NCBI RefSeq assembly: GCF_009695545.1
Contig: NZ_VUNS01000008.1
Coordinates: forward strand, 124,001-188,000
Length of the DNA: 64,000 nt
From: Victivallis lenta
GTDB taxonomy: Bacteria; Verrucomicrobiota; Lentisphaeria; Victivallales; Victivallaceae
Direction: 5' to 3'
The notes under the pieces are model-generated. The model had not been told where the DNA came from and made no database searches. It saw nothing but the letters and a program-made list of their open reading frames with translations. Position 1 is the first letter of the stretch; each line of letters begins with the position of its first letter. This document shows, one piece after another, positions 9,341 through 19,033 of the stretch. Position numbers and translations under genes: made by a program.

Positions 9341-9495
9341 GAGTGTTTCAGTTTTTTTTTCATTTTTTTCCTGAAAAACAGCGTTCCACGGTAAGAAATC
9401 GAAAATTAACCGCCCAAACTCGCATTTCTTTCGTCCGACCGGAAAATTCCCGGTTTTCACCGGTCGAAGCATGAAACCGTTTCCGTTACATTTCT

Positions 9496-10572
9496 TCATA
9501 AATTGGTCCGGATCAGTTCGGAATAACCGAGCTCCGACGGGAGTGCGGCGTAAAGGTCCGCCAGCCGCCGCTTCTTCAGTTCCGGAAACGTCTCCTCCTC
9601 CTGGTGCTTCAAATAACCGAGCTCGAACAGCAGTTCATCCGAATAGCCGTTCAGGAGAAGACGCAGATCCCCCTCGAAGGTCGGGTCGATCACCCGCAGC
9701 AGCGGCCCCAGGCTCGTCGTGCAGTTGCGCGTGATGCTGTTGTAGAACTCCGGATGCCGGGAGAGCGAGTCGGCCCGCAGAATCACATAGTCCAGCAGCT
9801 CCCGCGCCTGCGCCGGAGTCGCGTTGGTGCGGTAGAGATAGAGCTCTTCATGGCGGTAATCGGTCCGCAGCTTGAACAGATCCTCCTCCGTCGCCAGAAT
9901 CATCAGAATCTCATACTGATGATAGAGGCCGGGAAGGAATCCCTGCTCCACCCCTTCCGGCAGGCGCGTCTCCATCGAAACGGCCAGATAGCGCCCGTCG
10001 GCAAAACCGAACGAGAGCATGGTGTGCGCAATCGCCTGCAGCCCGTCCCAGTGAGACACTGCGACATCCACCGTCCGCACGGTGGACGGATCGATGCAGA
10101 AATCGGTGTAACGGATATCGTAATCGTCCACGCTGCGGTAATGAAAATCCCTGACATTGTGCAGCATCACCCGGCTGCCGACAAACTCGACGGTCGGCGC
10201 GCGGCCCCACGGCTTCTGCCAGACCACATCGGCAAACATCCGTTCCGGCGTCATGGCCAGAAAAGCGCCGATCACCGCCAGCTCGACCGCCCCGACCGCC
10301 GCCAGGAAACGGCGCCGGCGCACGGAGATCAGCCAGAAGGCCAGAAGCGTCCCGGCGAAAACAGCCACGGAAGCACCGGACCAGTGGAACGCATAATACA
10401 CCGCACCGACGCACCAGAGCCACGCCCCCAGCAGAAGAAGATACAGCGGCCCCCAGACCAGAAATGCGTGGAGCCGCGATCTCCCGAACAGCACCCGAAT
10501 CCGCTTCCACCAAGAGACCGGGGCTCCGCTTTCCGGAACCGGCCTACTTTCGGGACAGTTCTTCATCTTCAT
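9496..10572 (-). CDS. DUF4105 (Lnb N-terminal periplasmic type) membrane protein
   Basis: The 358-residue protein has three hydrophobic segments near the N-terminus (about residues 35-125). The periplasmic DUF4105 domain that follows is recognisable from HWDGLQAIAHTMLSFGF, the Tyr-rich YRHEELYLYRTNATP and the ITRNCTTSL motif. That domain has a papain-like cysteine arrangement, and C and H candidates are present. Its start overlaps the end of the lipoprotein hydrolase gene by 29 nt, so it is the last gene of a coupled envelope operon. Substrate unknown. Confidence 0.75.
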   Translation of the reverse strand: MKMKNCPESRPVPESGAPVSWWKRIRVLFGRSRLHAFLVWGPLYLLLLGAWLWCVGAVYYAFHWSGASVAVFAGTLLAFWLISVRRRRFLAAVGAVELAVIGAFLAMTPERMFADVVWQKPWGRAPTVEFVGSRVMLHNVRDFHYRSVDDYDIRYTDFCIDPSTVRTVDVAVSHWDGLQAIAHTMLSFGFADGRYLAVSMETRLPEGVEQGFLPGLYHQYEILMILATEEDLFKLRTDYRHEELYLYRTNATPAQARELLDYVILRADSLSRHPEFYNSITRNCTTSLGPLLRVIDPTFEGDLRLLLNGYSDELLFELGYLKHQEEETFPELKKRRLADLYAALPSELGYSELIRTNL

Positions 10573-12472
10573 TCCCCACTTTTCCCGGAAATTTCGGCAA
10601 TTCGACCTTCAGCTCCGGAAACTGCCGCAGATGTTCGATCAGAATCCGCCGCAGCTCCTGAATCGCCAGGGGGTTGACCTGTACGCTGTGGCCGGATTTG
10701 ACCACCAGCTCGCTCGCGGCGCCGTCCAGATGGCTGGAAAGATACGGCACGACTCCGTCGCTGCCGCCCGGCACGCCGTCCTCTTCCCGGTTGCCGATGA
10801 TCGAATGGTAAACGACGCCCGGCGCAAACGGCAGGCTGCTCAGCAGCTTCAAGGTCCCGTTGTTCGGGTCGAGATTATCGATGCCGGTCGCGAACTTCGC
10901 GTCGTGCGGCATGAAAACCCCCTGATTCATCAGGGTCTTGATGATGCCGTCCCCGCGCGTCACGAGCGAAACCGGCAGCTCCACCATCTGCGAACCGATC
11001 CGGCCGATCCAGCTGTGCGCATAATCCGAACCGCGGTGCGGCACGGCGAGAAAAACCACGCGCTTCACAAACGGCAGCGCCTCGAAGGAGAACATCTCAT
11101 CCAGAAACTCCCGCTGCTCCGGTTTCAGGTTCCGGAGAATTTCATCGGCCTGCTCCCCGAACAACCGCCCGACCAGATCTTCGCCTGAATTCATGACCAT
11201 CGTCTTGGCAACCAGCCCGCCCATCGAATGGCCGACCAGCACCATGCGCGAAAACATCGTGGTCGGCCGCCCCGAGGCGCTCAGCCGTTCCGCTTCGAGC
11301 TGCAGGTCCTCGCGGAGCATCCTGGCCGAAAACAGCACCGGATTCCCGCTCGAATAAGTGAACCCCCAGAACTGATAATACTTCCGCAGCACCGGGTCGC
11401 TCTGCAGGGTGTTGATCATCTGCATCCAGGTGCGGATGTTCGACATGAGACCGTGCACCAGCACCACCGGAATCCGGTCGTCACGGAACGGTTCGAGCAT
11501 ATAAAGCCCCTGCATCTGCCGCGTCTCCTCCGGCTTGAGCATATAAGTCAGATAATCGAACGGCAGCGGATTGCGCACCATATAGGCCAGCGGAGTCGAG
11601 AAATCAAGTTCGAGCGGAAGCGAATATTTGCCGATCCTGACCGTCTCCCGGTTCCGGGAGTCGAGGAACGACAGCCGCGCCGTCAGCTGGCCGCCGCCTT
11701 CGTTGTCGAAATTGATCATCAGCGTGCCGGGCAGCGTCTGCTGCTGGGCGAACCGGGTCCGGTCTTCCTCCACCGCGTCGATCGCCTCTTCGGAGACCTG
11801 ACAGATCAGGGGCGCGCCGATCCCGAAGCTCCGGCTCACATGGGTCAGATTTTTCGTGCGGAAATCGGCGCAGAGCAGAAATTCCGAAAAACTCTTCGGT
11901 TCAAGCGGCAATTCGTAACGCGGCGGCAGGAACGTGACGCGCTGGCCGCCGGCCGTGTTCAGCGAAAACGACGACTTCAGCTGAAGTCCGCGCTCCTGAA
12001 GATAATCGAAGATCTCCGCGATGGCGATATTGTAGATCCGCATCATCAGCAATCGCTCGGCATTGTACGGTTTCAAGTCGGGCTGATCCAGCACCGACAG
12101 ATAGCCGTAACTGTAAAGCGCGGCCGAAAGATGAAAACGCACCGCCAGGTCGGGATCGCTTCTCTCACGCAGCCCGAGATTCAGCGCACAGTCCGCCAAT
12201 GCGGCCAGATACTCGGGCCGCGGCTCCGAGCGGAACAGCTTTTCGAGCTCCCCGATCAGCTCCAGCGGCCGCTCGTCGTAGGTCTCTTCCAGCAGGAAGT
12301 TGCCGAGCAGGTTGTAGGTATCCTGCGTGATCCCCTTGGCGGTGACCGGGGCGCCGTATTCCGCCCGCCCCGCGGCGCCGACCCGGGTCACGCCGATTTC
12401 GCCGGCACAGCCGGCCAGCAGCAGGACGGCGGCGGCGAGCGCCGCCGGACGCAGCCGGTTCCGTACGTTCAT
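10544..12472 (-). CDS. Outer-envelope lipoprotein with alpha/beta-hydrolase (lipase-like) domain
   Basis: The 642-residue protein starts with a lipoprotein signal peptide, lipobox LLAG-C22. Residues about 30-325 form a helical/beta N-terminal region of unknown fold. A lipase-type alpha/beta-hydrolase follows: oxyanion strand VVLVHGLMS (H340-G341), nucleophile elbow GHSMGG (S416), and late SDGVVPYLSSH and SGHSVQ segments carrying likely Asp and His. Predicted role: ester or amide hydrolysis at the envelope. It overlaps the upstream permease gene by 4 nt. Confidence 0.75.
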   Translation of the reverse strand: MNVRNRLRPAALAAAVLLLAGCAGEIGVTRVGAAGRAEYGAPVTAKGITQDTYNLLGNFLLEETYDERPLELIGELEKLFRSEPRPEYLAALADCALNLGLRERSDPDLAVRFHLSAALYSYGYLSVLDQPDLKPYNAERLLMMRIYNIAIAEIFDYLQERGLQLKSSFSLNTAGGQRVTFLPPRYELPLEPKSFSEFLLCADFRTKNLTHVSRSFGIGAPLICQVSEEAIDAVEEDRTRFAQQQTLPGTLMINFDNEGGGQLTARLSFLDSRNRETVRIGKYSLPLELDFSTPLAYMVRNPLPFDYLTYMLKPEETRQMQGLYMLEPFRDDRIPVVLVHGLMSNIRTWMQMINTLQSDPVLRKYYQFWGFTYSSGNPVLFSARMLREDLQLEAERLSASGRPTTMFSRMVLVGHSMGGLVAKTMVMNSGEDLVGRLFGEQADEILRNLKPEQREFLDEMFSFEALPFVKRVVFLAVPHRGSDYAHSWIGRIGSQMVELPVSLVTRGDGIIKTLMNQGVFMPHDAKFATGIDNLDPNNGTLKLLSSLPFAPGVVYHSIIGNREEDGVPGGSDGVVPYLSSHLDGAASELVVKSGHSVQVNPLAIQELRRILIEHLRQFPELKVELPKFPGKVGNEDEELSRK

Positions 12473-14415
12473 TCCTCCACCTCCTTCCGGCTTCCGGATG
12501 CGCCGCCCCAGGCGTGGTAGATCTGGGGGACCAGGTATTTGATCACCGACGCCGCCGGGAGCGCCAGAATCATGCCGGGAATCCCGGCGAAAATCGCGCC
12601 GAGCAGCACGACGATAATCGTTTCAAGCGTGGTGAGCCCGAGCGATTCCCCGATCACCGCCGGATACAGGATGAACTGCTCGATGACCCCGTTGTAAATC
12701 AGGTAGGCGGCGATGATCCCGGCCAGCTGCACGCCGCTCACCGAAGAGCCGCCGACCGCCAGCGTAATCAGCACCGTCACCAGCGCGGACAGGATCGGCC
12801 CGATATACGGCAGCAGAATGCCGCAGCCGGCCAGCAGCCCGAGAACCGGAAAGTATGGAACGCCGAGAAAAAAGAAGCAGGTCGTGTAAACCGTCGCATC
12901 GACCACCATCAGAGTCAGATAACCGCGCACCCAGACCCGGAGCTTGTTGATGACTTCACCGATGATGCGCTGCGCTTCGGCGATCGTCTCCGGACTCGCC
13001 CCCGGCAGCCAGTTGCCGTTGAACACGGTCCGCACCAGATACTCGCTCTGCCGCTTCCGGCTCGGATCGTCGCCGGGACCGCAGAACTCCGCCAGCTTCA
13101 TCAGGAACAGCAGGAAGAAGAAGATCGCCAGCAGCAGATCTGCCAGAATCACGCCGATCGTACCGATCACCCCGGCGGTGAAGGAAAAAAGGCCGCCGGT
13201 CCGCTGCAGCAGATAGCCGGCCAGCTCGCGCTGCGCCGATTCGTCGTGCAGAATCCGGCTGATCTGGTCGAGCCCCCATTTGACGAGCGGAAGATTCTCG
13301 AAACGCTCGCGCAGCCGTTCGAGGTAGACCTGCCCCTGCGCGATCAGCTTCCCGGCCCCGGTATCCCAGATGCCGTTGCCGGAGGCCGCCGGAAGCGCCG
13401 GCTCCGGGCCGGGAACGGCCGGTTCCGGCAGCGGCTCGCGGACGGCGGGAATGTCGTCGAGCGCGGTTTCGGCGCTCTCGACGATATGAGTACGCGTCCA
13501 CCCCTTCAGATTCTGAAAATAATGATTGGTAAGGGCAGAAATCCCGCTCAGCAGCAGAATCGCGAAAATCAGCATGACGCCGCAGGTCAGCGCAACCGCC
13601 TGCGTGATGAGCTTGTGCTCCCGCCGTTTGTCCTCCTCCCCGGGCGAAGGCGGACCGGTCCGGCGGCGGCGCTGAATCCCCTCGGCAAGCCGCTGAAGCG
13701 GCGAAAACAGAAAATCGCCCGCCCGGAACAGCAGGTAGCCGACTCCCTTGCGCTGCCGCAGCCGCCGCTCGAAGTATTTCTCGAGCGGCAGCATGACATA
13801 GGCGGCGATCAATCCGAAAATCACGGACCGGAGCAGCGTCGCGGTCAGGATAAAAACGGCGATCACGATCAGCGCCACCAGCACGCCTGCGCCGGAACGC
13901 AGAATCCGCGCCCGGCGCAGCTGCGACTCGACGACTTCCCCGCGCATCTCCGCCATCTCCTTCCCGGAGAAGCCAAGCTTCCGGCCCAATTCCTCAATCA
14001 GTCCGGCGCTCTCCGGCAGGCTGTCGTTGCTCGCGGCCAGAATCAGAAGCGACCGGATCAGCCGCTCGCGTTCCTCTTCGGAATACTCCCGGAACAACGG
14101 CGCGGCCTCATCGGCCGTGACAAGCGGGCTCTGTCGCATTTCGGCGATCACCCGTTCGATCTTGACCGGAGAAAACTCATCCGCCAGCAGCCGCCGGAAC
14201 GCATCGGCCTTCCGCTCCGTCATCGGCCCGTCGCTCTCCATGACCGTGCGGACCAGCGAAAGCACCATGCGGCGGCAGGCGAGCTCCTCGCGGCTGACCT
14301 CCTCGGCGCCCTCGCCGCCGAAAAAGGCGACGGCACGGGCAAAATTCCGGCGCAGCGAACGCTCCACGCGAACGCCGAACTTCAACGACCCCGGAATTTT
14401 CGAGAAATCAACCAT
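12469..14415 (-). CDS. AI-2E/PerM-family transporter with N-terminal TerB-like domain
   Basis: This 648-residue protein is longer than usual (about 350). Residues about 45-170 form a helical acidic region with the TerB/YebE pattern (VRTVMESDGPMTERKADAF, then AASNDSLPESAGLIEELGRK). From about 180 it is an AI-2E-family permease with about seven or eight membrane segments, ending with the typical GPILSALVTVLITL and AIFAGIPGMILALPAASVIK blocks. A long soluble insert (about 265-430) sits between the first helices and the rest. It opens the operon that continues with the lipoprotein hydrolase and DUF4105 gene. The cargo is unknown; true AI-2 export is only one possibility in this family. Confidence 0.75.
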   Translation of the reverse strand: MVDFSKIPGSLKFGVRVERSLRRNFARAVAFFGGEGAEEVSREELACRRMVLSLVRTVMESDGPMTERKADAFRRLLADEFSPVKIERVIAEMRQSPLVTADEAAPLFREYSEEERERLIRSLLILAASNDSLPESAGLIEELGRKLGFSGKEMAEMRGEVVESQLRRARILRSGAGVLVALIVIAVFILTATLLRSVIFGLIAAYVMLPLEKYFERRLRQRKGVGYLLFRAGDFLFSPLQRLAEGIQRRRRTGPPSPGEEDKRREHKLITQAVALTCGVMLIFAILLLSGISALTNHYFQNLKGWTRTHIVESAETALDDIPAVREPLPEPAVPGPEPALPAASGNGIWDTGAGKLIAQGQVYLERLRERFENLPLVKWGLDQISRILHDESAQRELAGYLLQRTGGLFSFTAGVIGTIGVILADLLLAIFFFLLFLMKLAEFCGPGDDPSRKRQSEYLVRTVFNGNWLPGASPETIAEAQRIIGEVINKLRVWVRGYLTLMVVDATVYTTCFFFLGVPYFPVLGLLAGCGILLPYIGPILSALVTVLITLAVGGSSVSGVQLAGIIAAYLIYNGVIEQFILYPAVIGESLGLTTLETIIVVLLGAIFAGIPGMILALPAASVIKYLVPQIYHAWGGASGSRKEVEE

Positions 14416-14466
14416 CTTTCCGCTCTCCGCGGTGGATGCGAAACCGGCGCCGCCGGCCGCAGGCCA

Positions 14467-15510
14467 TCAATGAATCCGCACGTCGCGGTGGCCGGGAACG
14501 ACTTCCCCGATCACCCCGGCGGTAAAACCCTTGCCGCGCGCGATCTCAAGCGCCTGGTCCACCGCCTTCGGCGGAACGAACCAGACCATGCCGACGCCCA
14601 TGTTGAACACGCGGTACGCTTCGACCGGGTCGACATGCCCCTTCTCGACCAGCACCTTGAATACCGGCGGAATCGGCAGAACATCGGTGCGGAACACCAC
14701 CGACACATCGTCCGGCAGAATGCGCGGAACGTTGTCGTAGAGTCCGCCGCCGGTGATGTGCGCGATGCCGTGGAGCGGCAGATCCGCATCCTGCGCCGCC
14801 CGGATCGCCGGGTAGTAGCAGATGTGCGGCTTCAGCAGCGCTTCGCCGACCGTCTCGCCAAGCTCTTCCAGATAGGTCTTGACCGTATAACCGCACTGCG
14901 AGAAAAAGATGTTGCGAGCCAGACTGAAGCCGTTGGTGTGCAGTCCGTTCGAACCGAAACCGATCGCAACGTAGCCCGGACGAATCTTCTCGCCGGTGAT
15001 CATCTTCGACTTCTCGACCACGCCGGTGATGACGCCGACCAGGTCGAAATCATTGCCGTACATGCCGGGCATTTCGGCGGTTTCGCCGCCGAGGACCGCG
15101 CAGTTCGCCGCCTTGCAGGCATCGGCGATTCCGGTCAGCACATGCTCGTAGAGCGGGCTGCGGAGCTTGCCGATCCCGATATAGTCGAGGAAATAGAGCG
15201 GTTCGGCGCCCTGCACGGAAATGTCGTTGATGCAGTGGTTCACGATATCGTGGCCGACCGTGTCGTACTTCTCCATCATCATGGCGATCATGAGCTTCGT
15301 ACCGACACCGTCGATGCTGGCGACCAGAACCGGCTCTTTGTACTTCGAGAGATCGAGCTGGAAGAGACCGCCGAAACCGCCGACCGGAGCGAGCATCTCG
15401 GGCCGCCGCGCTTCGGCGAACTTCTTCTTGACCTGGTCCAGTAGTGACGTCGCCAGGTCGATATCCACGCCGGCAGCCTTGTATAAATCGCTCTTCACCT
15501 TTTCGCTCAT
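14467..15510 (-). CDS. purM: Phosphoribosylformylglycinamidine cyclo-ligase PurM
   Basis: The 347-residue AIR synthetase closes the imidazole ring in purine synthesis using ATP. The SIDGVGTKL, DIVNHCINDI, GGETAEMPGM and GITGVVEKSK-type motifs and the C-terminal HITGGGLYDNVPR loop are present. The frame is open further upstream, but the ATG at 15510 (MSEKVKSDLYKAAGVDID) has GAGGAA 8 nt before it and matches the family N-terminus. Purine gene purB lies two genes upstream on the same strand. Confidence 0.93.
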   Translation of the reverse strand: MSEKVKSDLYKAAGVDIDLATSLLDQVKKKFAEARRPEMLAPVGGFGGLFQLDLSKYKEPVLVASIDGVGTKLMIAMMMEKYDTVGHDIVNHCINDISVQGAEPLYFLDYIGIGKLRSPLYEHVLTGIADACKAANCAVLGGETAEMPGMYGNDFDLVGVITGVVEKSKMITGEKIRPGYVAIGFGSNGLHTNGFSLARNIFFSQCGYTVKTYLEELGETVGEALLKPHICYYPAIRAAQDADLPLHGIAHITGGGLYDNVPRILPDDVSVVFRTDVLPIPPVFKVLVEKGHVDPVEAYRVFNMGVGMVWFVPPKAVDQALEIARGKGFTAGVIGEVVPGHRDVRIH

Positions 15511-15595
15511 ATGAATTTCCTCGGAAGTATTAAAAAAAACGTATTGTAAAAATCCCTTTTTTACATTTCGGGAATATACATGCCAAACGGCCCGA

Positions 15596-16966
15596 TTACA
15601 AGTTCCAGAAGCGCTTGACGCCGGAATAGGAGATCCGCTCCGCGAGAGACATGGCGATCTCTTCCGGCATCTGGCCGCGCTCGACCATGCCGCCGAGAAC
15701 ATCCGCGAGTACGCGGCGGAACATTTCGAAGCGCGAACCGTAGCTCAGCAGCTTGCGCGAATCCGAAACCATGCCGGCGTAATTCGCCAGCACGTCGATC
15801 GAACCGACATATTCGAGCTGCCGGCGCATGCCGATCGGCGTGTCGTTCAGCCACCAGGCCGCACCGAGCGAAACCGTCGCTCCGAAAGCGCGGGTCAGCG
15901 TAGCAAGCGTCATCTGATGGATCGCGTCCATGCAGTAGAGCACGACCTTCAGCCGCCCGTCGAAACGGTTCAGGAAGCGGACCAGCGACGGCGTGTAGTC
16001 GATGAAATGGCTCGACACATCGCCGCCGACGTCGGGGCCGAGCTTTTCGTAAAGCGAGTAACGGACATCGCGCACCGCGCCGATATGAAGCTGGGTCACC
16101 CAGCCGGTCTCCGCATTCAGTGCGGCGGCTTCGGCCATGAAGGTCCCCATGTAGCAGTCGATCTCGGCCTGGGTCAGCTCCTTGCCGGCCAGCGCCTTCC
16201 GGAACGTCTCGTCCACATTGCCGAACGTGCAGTCGGCGTAAACCGGATACTCGAGCCCGTGATCGCTCGCCCGGCAGCCGTTCGCGGCAAAGTGCGCGTG
16301 CGACAGCTTCATCGCCGCAAGCATATCGTCGAAGCTCTCGACCTTCATGCCGAACCGCGCTTCGACCTGACGGATGTAGTCGCGCCAGCCGGGTGCGAAG
16401 ATTTTCATCGCCTTGTCCGGACGCCAGGTCGGGCGCACCAGCACCCGGCCGACCGCCTCGTTGACCTGCTTGTGATACTCGAGCGTATCGATCAGGTCGT
16501 CGGTCGAGCTCATGACTTCGACATTCAGCGGCCCGGTCAGCAGCGCCTGCGGCCGGAAGGCGTCGGTGGCCAGCTTCGCATTGACCTCGTTCCAGATCTT
16601 CTCGCCGGTCGCTTCGGAAAGCTGTTCGGCGATGCCGAAGTAGTTCTTCAGGTCGAGATGGACCCACTCATAGACCGGATTCCCCGCCAGCTCCGGAAAA
16701 ACCGCGGCCATGGCCAGGAATTTCGCCTTCGGTTCGGCGCAGCCGGTGATCAGGTCTTCGGGCACGCCGCGCTTGCGGAGCATCTCCCAGACGTAATGGT
16801 CGGTTGCGGCGAACAGCTGCCAGGCGTCCCGGTAGTTGTCGTTTTCCGCAATCTCCTTCAGATTCGCGTGGTTGTGCGGGTCGACGACCGGAAGATCCTT
16901 GATCGATGCAAAAATGCGCTTGCCGGTCTCATTCGAAATCAGGTAATCGGCATCCAGAAAAGCCAT
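15596..16966 (-). CDS. uxaC: Uronate (glucuronate/galacturonate) isomerase UxaC
   Basis: The 456-residue amidohydrolase-superfamily protein interconverts D-glucuronate/fructuronate or D-galacturonate/tagaturonate. The metal-binding DPHNH (H31, H33) is near the N-terminus, and the conserved RPTWRPDKAM and FIDYTPSLVRFLNRFDGRLK-type segments are present. GGAGA lies upstream of the ATG. It sits between purB and purM rather than with other uronate genes, so its pathway partners must be elsewhere. The heparinase-like proteins at 46-53 kb would yield uronates, a possible link. Confidence 0.92.
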   Translation of the reverse strand: MAFLDADYLISNETGKRIFASIKDLPVVDPHNHANLKEIAENDNYRDAWQLFAATDHYVWEMLRKRGVPEDLITGCAEPKAKFLAMAAVFPELAGNPVYEWVHLDLKNYFGIAEQLSEATGEKIWNEVNAKLATDAFRPQALLTGPLNVEVMSSTDDLIDTLEYHKQVNEAVGRVLVRPTWRPDKAMKIFAPGWRDYIRQVEARFGMKVESFDDMLAAMKLSHAHFAANGCRASDHGLEYPVYADCTFGNVDETFRKALAGKELTQAEIDCYMGTFMAEAAALNAETGWVTQLHIGAVRDVRYSLYEKLGPDVGGDVSSHFIDYTPSLVRFLNRFDGRLKVVLYCMDAIHQMTLATLTRAFGATVSLGAAWWLNDTPIGMRRQLEYVGSIDVLANYAGMVSDSRKLLSYGSRFEMFRRVLADVLGGMVERGQMPEEIAMSLAERISYSGVKRFWNL

Positions 16967-17013
16967 GATTCTCCATCTCCTTATTTATTCACGATTCTGC
17001 CACAGAATGAAAA

Positions 17014-18453
17014 TCACACATTGACCGAGTCGGCGGCGGCGGCGGAAAGCTCTTTCCCGTACCGCTCCAGAATCGGCCGGATCTCCTCCGCGAGGAACTC
17101 CTGCACCTGCTGCGGCGCGCGGCCGACGAAGGTCGCCGGGTCGAGCAGCGAATCGAACTCGTCCCGGATGCAGTTGAACGCCGGATCGCTTTTCAGCCGT
17201 TCGAGCAGGTCGTTGTCGGCCCCCTCCTCCTTGACCCGGCGCGCCGCCGCCATCGAATGGGTCCGGATCACCTCGTGCAGCTCCTGCCGGTTGCCTCCCT
17301 TCTTCACGGCGGCCATCAGCAGATTTTCGGTCGCCATGAACGGCAGTTCGGCCTGGATGTGCTTTCTGATCACGTTCGGCCAGAGCTGGAGGCCGTCGGT
17401 GATGTTGATGAGCAGCGACAGGATGATGTCGACCGTCAGGAACCCTTCGCCGAGAATGATGCGGCGGTTCGCGGAGTCGTCCAGCGTCCGCTCGAACCAC
17501 TGGGTTGATTCGGTCATCGCGGCATTACCGGGCAGGTTCATGACATAACGCGCCAGAGAACAGACCCGCTCGCTGCGCATCGGATTGCGCTTGTAAGCCA
17601 TGGCGGAGGAACCGATCTGCTTCTTTTCAAACGGTTCCTCGACTTCTTTCAGGTTCGCGAGCAGCCGGATGTCGGTCGCCATCTTGGCCGCCGACTGGGC
17701 AATGCCGGAGAGGATCGACATGACGAAATAGTCGATCTTGCGCGTGTAGGTCTGCCCGGAGACCGCGATCACCCGGTCGAACCCCATTGCGGCCGCGACC
17801 GACTTCTCAAGCTCCCGGCACTTCGCATGGTCGCCGTCGAAGAGCTCGAGGAAGCTCGCCTGCGTCCCGGTCGTGCCTTTCACGCTGCGGAACGGCAGCT
17901 CCTCGATCTCGCGCTCCAGCCGCTCGAAGTCGAGCATGAAATCCTGAAGGTAGAGGCTGAAACGCTTGCCGACCGTGGTCAGCTGCGCCGGCTGGTAGTG
18001 CGTGAAGCCGAGCGTCGGCAGCGCCTTGTTGCGCTCGCAGAAGGCGGCCAGCTGATCCATGAGCTTCAGGAGCTTGCCGCGCAGGACCTTCATCCCCTCG
18101 CGCATCTGGATGAGCTCGGTGTTGTCGGTCACGAAGCAGCTCGTCGCCCCGAGATGGATGATCGGCATCGCATCGGGGCAGGATTCGCCGAACACATGGA
18201 TATGGCTCATGACGTCGTGCCGCAGTTCCTTCTCCTTCGCCGCGACGCGGTCGAAATCGATATCCTCAAGGTGTTCGGACATCTGTTTGATCTGCCCGTC
18301 CGTAATGGCCAGTCCGAGCTTCTGCTCGCACTTCGCAAGCTCGAGCCAGAGCCGCCGCCAGGTTGAATGCTTGAACTGCGGCGACCAGATGTAGCTCATT
18401 TCTGCACCGGCGTAACGGTCGGTCAGCGGACTGGAATAGACATTGTGATTCAC
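17014..18453 (-). CDS. purB: Adenylosuccinate lyase PurB
   Basis: The fumarase/aspartase-superfamily signature [15 protein letters not shown] is present. The N-terminus [20 protein letters not shown] matches the eukaryote-like ADSL subfamily. It cleaves SAICAR and adenylosuccinate in purine synthesis. I chose the GTG at 18453 (479 residues) because GGGAGAAG precedes it by 5 nt; an ATG 21 nt upstream (18474) keeps the frame but has no ribosome site. Confidence 0.92.
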   Translation of the reverse strand: MNHNVYSSPLTDRYAGAEMSYIWSPQFKHSTWRRLWLELAKCEQKLGLAITDGQIKQMSEHLEDIDFDRVAAKEKELRHDVMSHIHVFGESCPDAMPIIHLGATSCFVTDNTELIQMREGMKVLRGKLLKLMDQLAAFCERNKALPTLGFTHYQPAQLTTVGKRFSLYLQDFMLDFERLEREIEELPFRSVKGTTGTQASFLELFDGDHAKCRELEKSVAAAMGFDRVIAVSGQTYTRKIDYFVMSILSGIAQSAAKMATDIRLLANLKEVEEPFEKKQIGSSAMAYKRNPMRSERVCSLARYVMNLPGNAAMTESTQWFERTLDDSANRRIILGEGFLTVDIILSLLINITDGLQLWPNVIRKHIQAELPFMATENLLMAAVKKGGNRQELHEVIRTHSMAAARRVKEEGADNDLLERLKSDPAFNCIRDEFDSLLDPATFVGRAPQQVQEFLAEEIRPILERYGKELSAAAADSVNV

Positions 18454-18516
18454 GAACACTTCTCCCTTCACCATGCGGCTTCAAACTGAAAATCACGCTT
18501 ATTTATAAAATCGGAG

Positions 18517-18545
18517 TTGACTTCACTCGAAACAAAGCTTATTAT
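18517..18545 (+). promoter_or_regulatory. Promoter for the VOC gene
   Basis: TTGACT (18517-18522), 17 nt, TATTAT (18540-18545) on the plus strand. The rest of this divergent AT-rich gap contains a weaker minus-strand TTTCGA/TTATAA pair that could serve purB. Confidence 0.6.
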
Positions 18546-18596
18546 AATTTAAGTCACAAATGCCGTTTTGGCAAGGAAAGAAATGGTAAATTATCT

Positions 18597-18950
18597 ATGA
18601 ATGCAACTCGTTTCGGCCTGATCCTCAAGGTAAACGATCTTGATGCGTGCCGAATCTTCTACCGCGACCTTCTCCAGCTCGGCGAACCGGTCCTCGACAG
18701 CACGTTCGCCGTGGTCTTCCATCTGACGGAGGAATTGGCCCTGACCCTCGAAAAAAGCGCGGCCGGTTATCTCGAACACGCCTCGGCCGCTTCGACCTTC
18801 TCCTTCGCCGTCCCCGACCTCGAAGCGTTCGCCTGCCGGCTCGACGACTGCGGTTATCCGCTCGAAAAAGACCCGATCCGCATCGGCATCATCGAGTACC
18901 GCCGGGGAACCGATCCGGAAGGAAATCCGTTTCTCGTTTTTCAGGAATAA
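18597..18950 (+). CDS. VOC (glyoxalase/bleomycin-resistance fold) protein
   Basis: The 117-residue protein has the paired beta-alpha-beta-beta-beta pattern of the vicinal-oxygen-chelate family: GLILKVNDLDACRIFYRDLL at the start, a mid-protein FSFAVPDLEAFACRLDDCG and the ending DPEGNPFLVFQE. The last motif contains the usual metal-site glutamate. It may bind a small ligand or act as a dioxygenase or lyase; no substrate can be assigned. It is transcribed alone, away from purB. Confidence 0.75.
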   Translation: MNATRFGLILKVNDLDACRIFYRDLLQLGEPVLDSTFAVVFHLTEELALTLEKSAAGYLEHASAASTFSFAVPDLEAFACRLDDCGYPLEKDPIRIGIIEYRRGTDPEGNPFLVFQE

Positions 18951-19033
18951 CAGGCCGCGGAACTCGATGGCAAGGCGAAGCGCCTCCTCCGAGTCGCGCG
19001 GCGCATGGGTGTGCGGCATGAGATTCCGAACCG

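Noticed and set aside
18591-19019. A 142-codon minus-strand frame opposite the VOC gene
   Set aside because: The plus-strand VOC protein has a clear family pattern and its own promoter; the opposite frame has neither.
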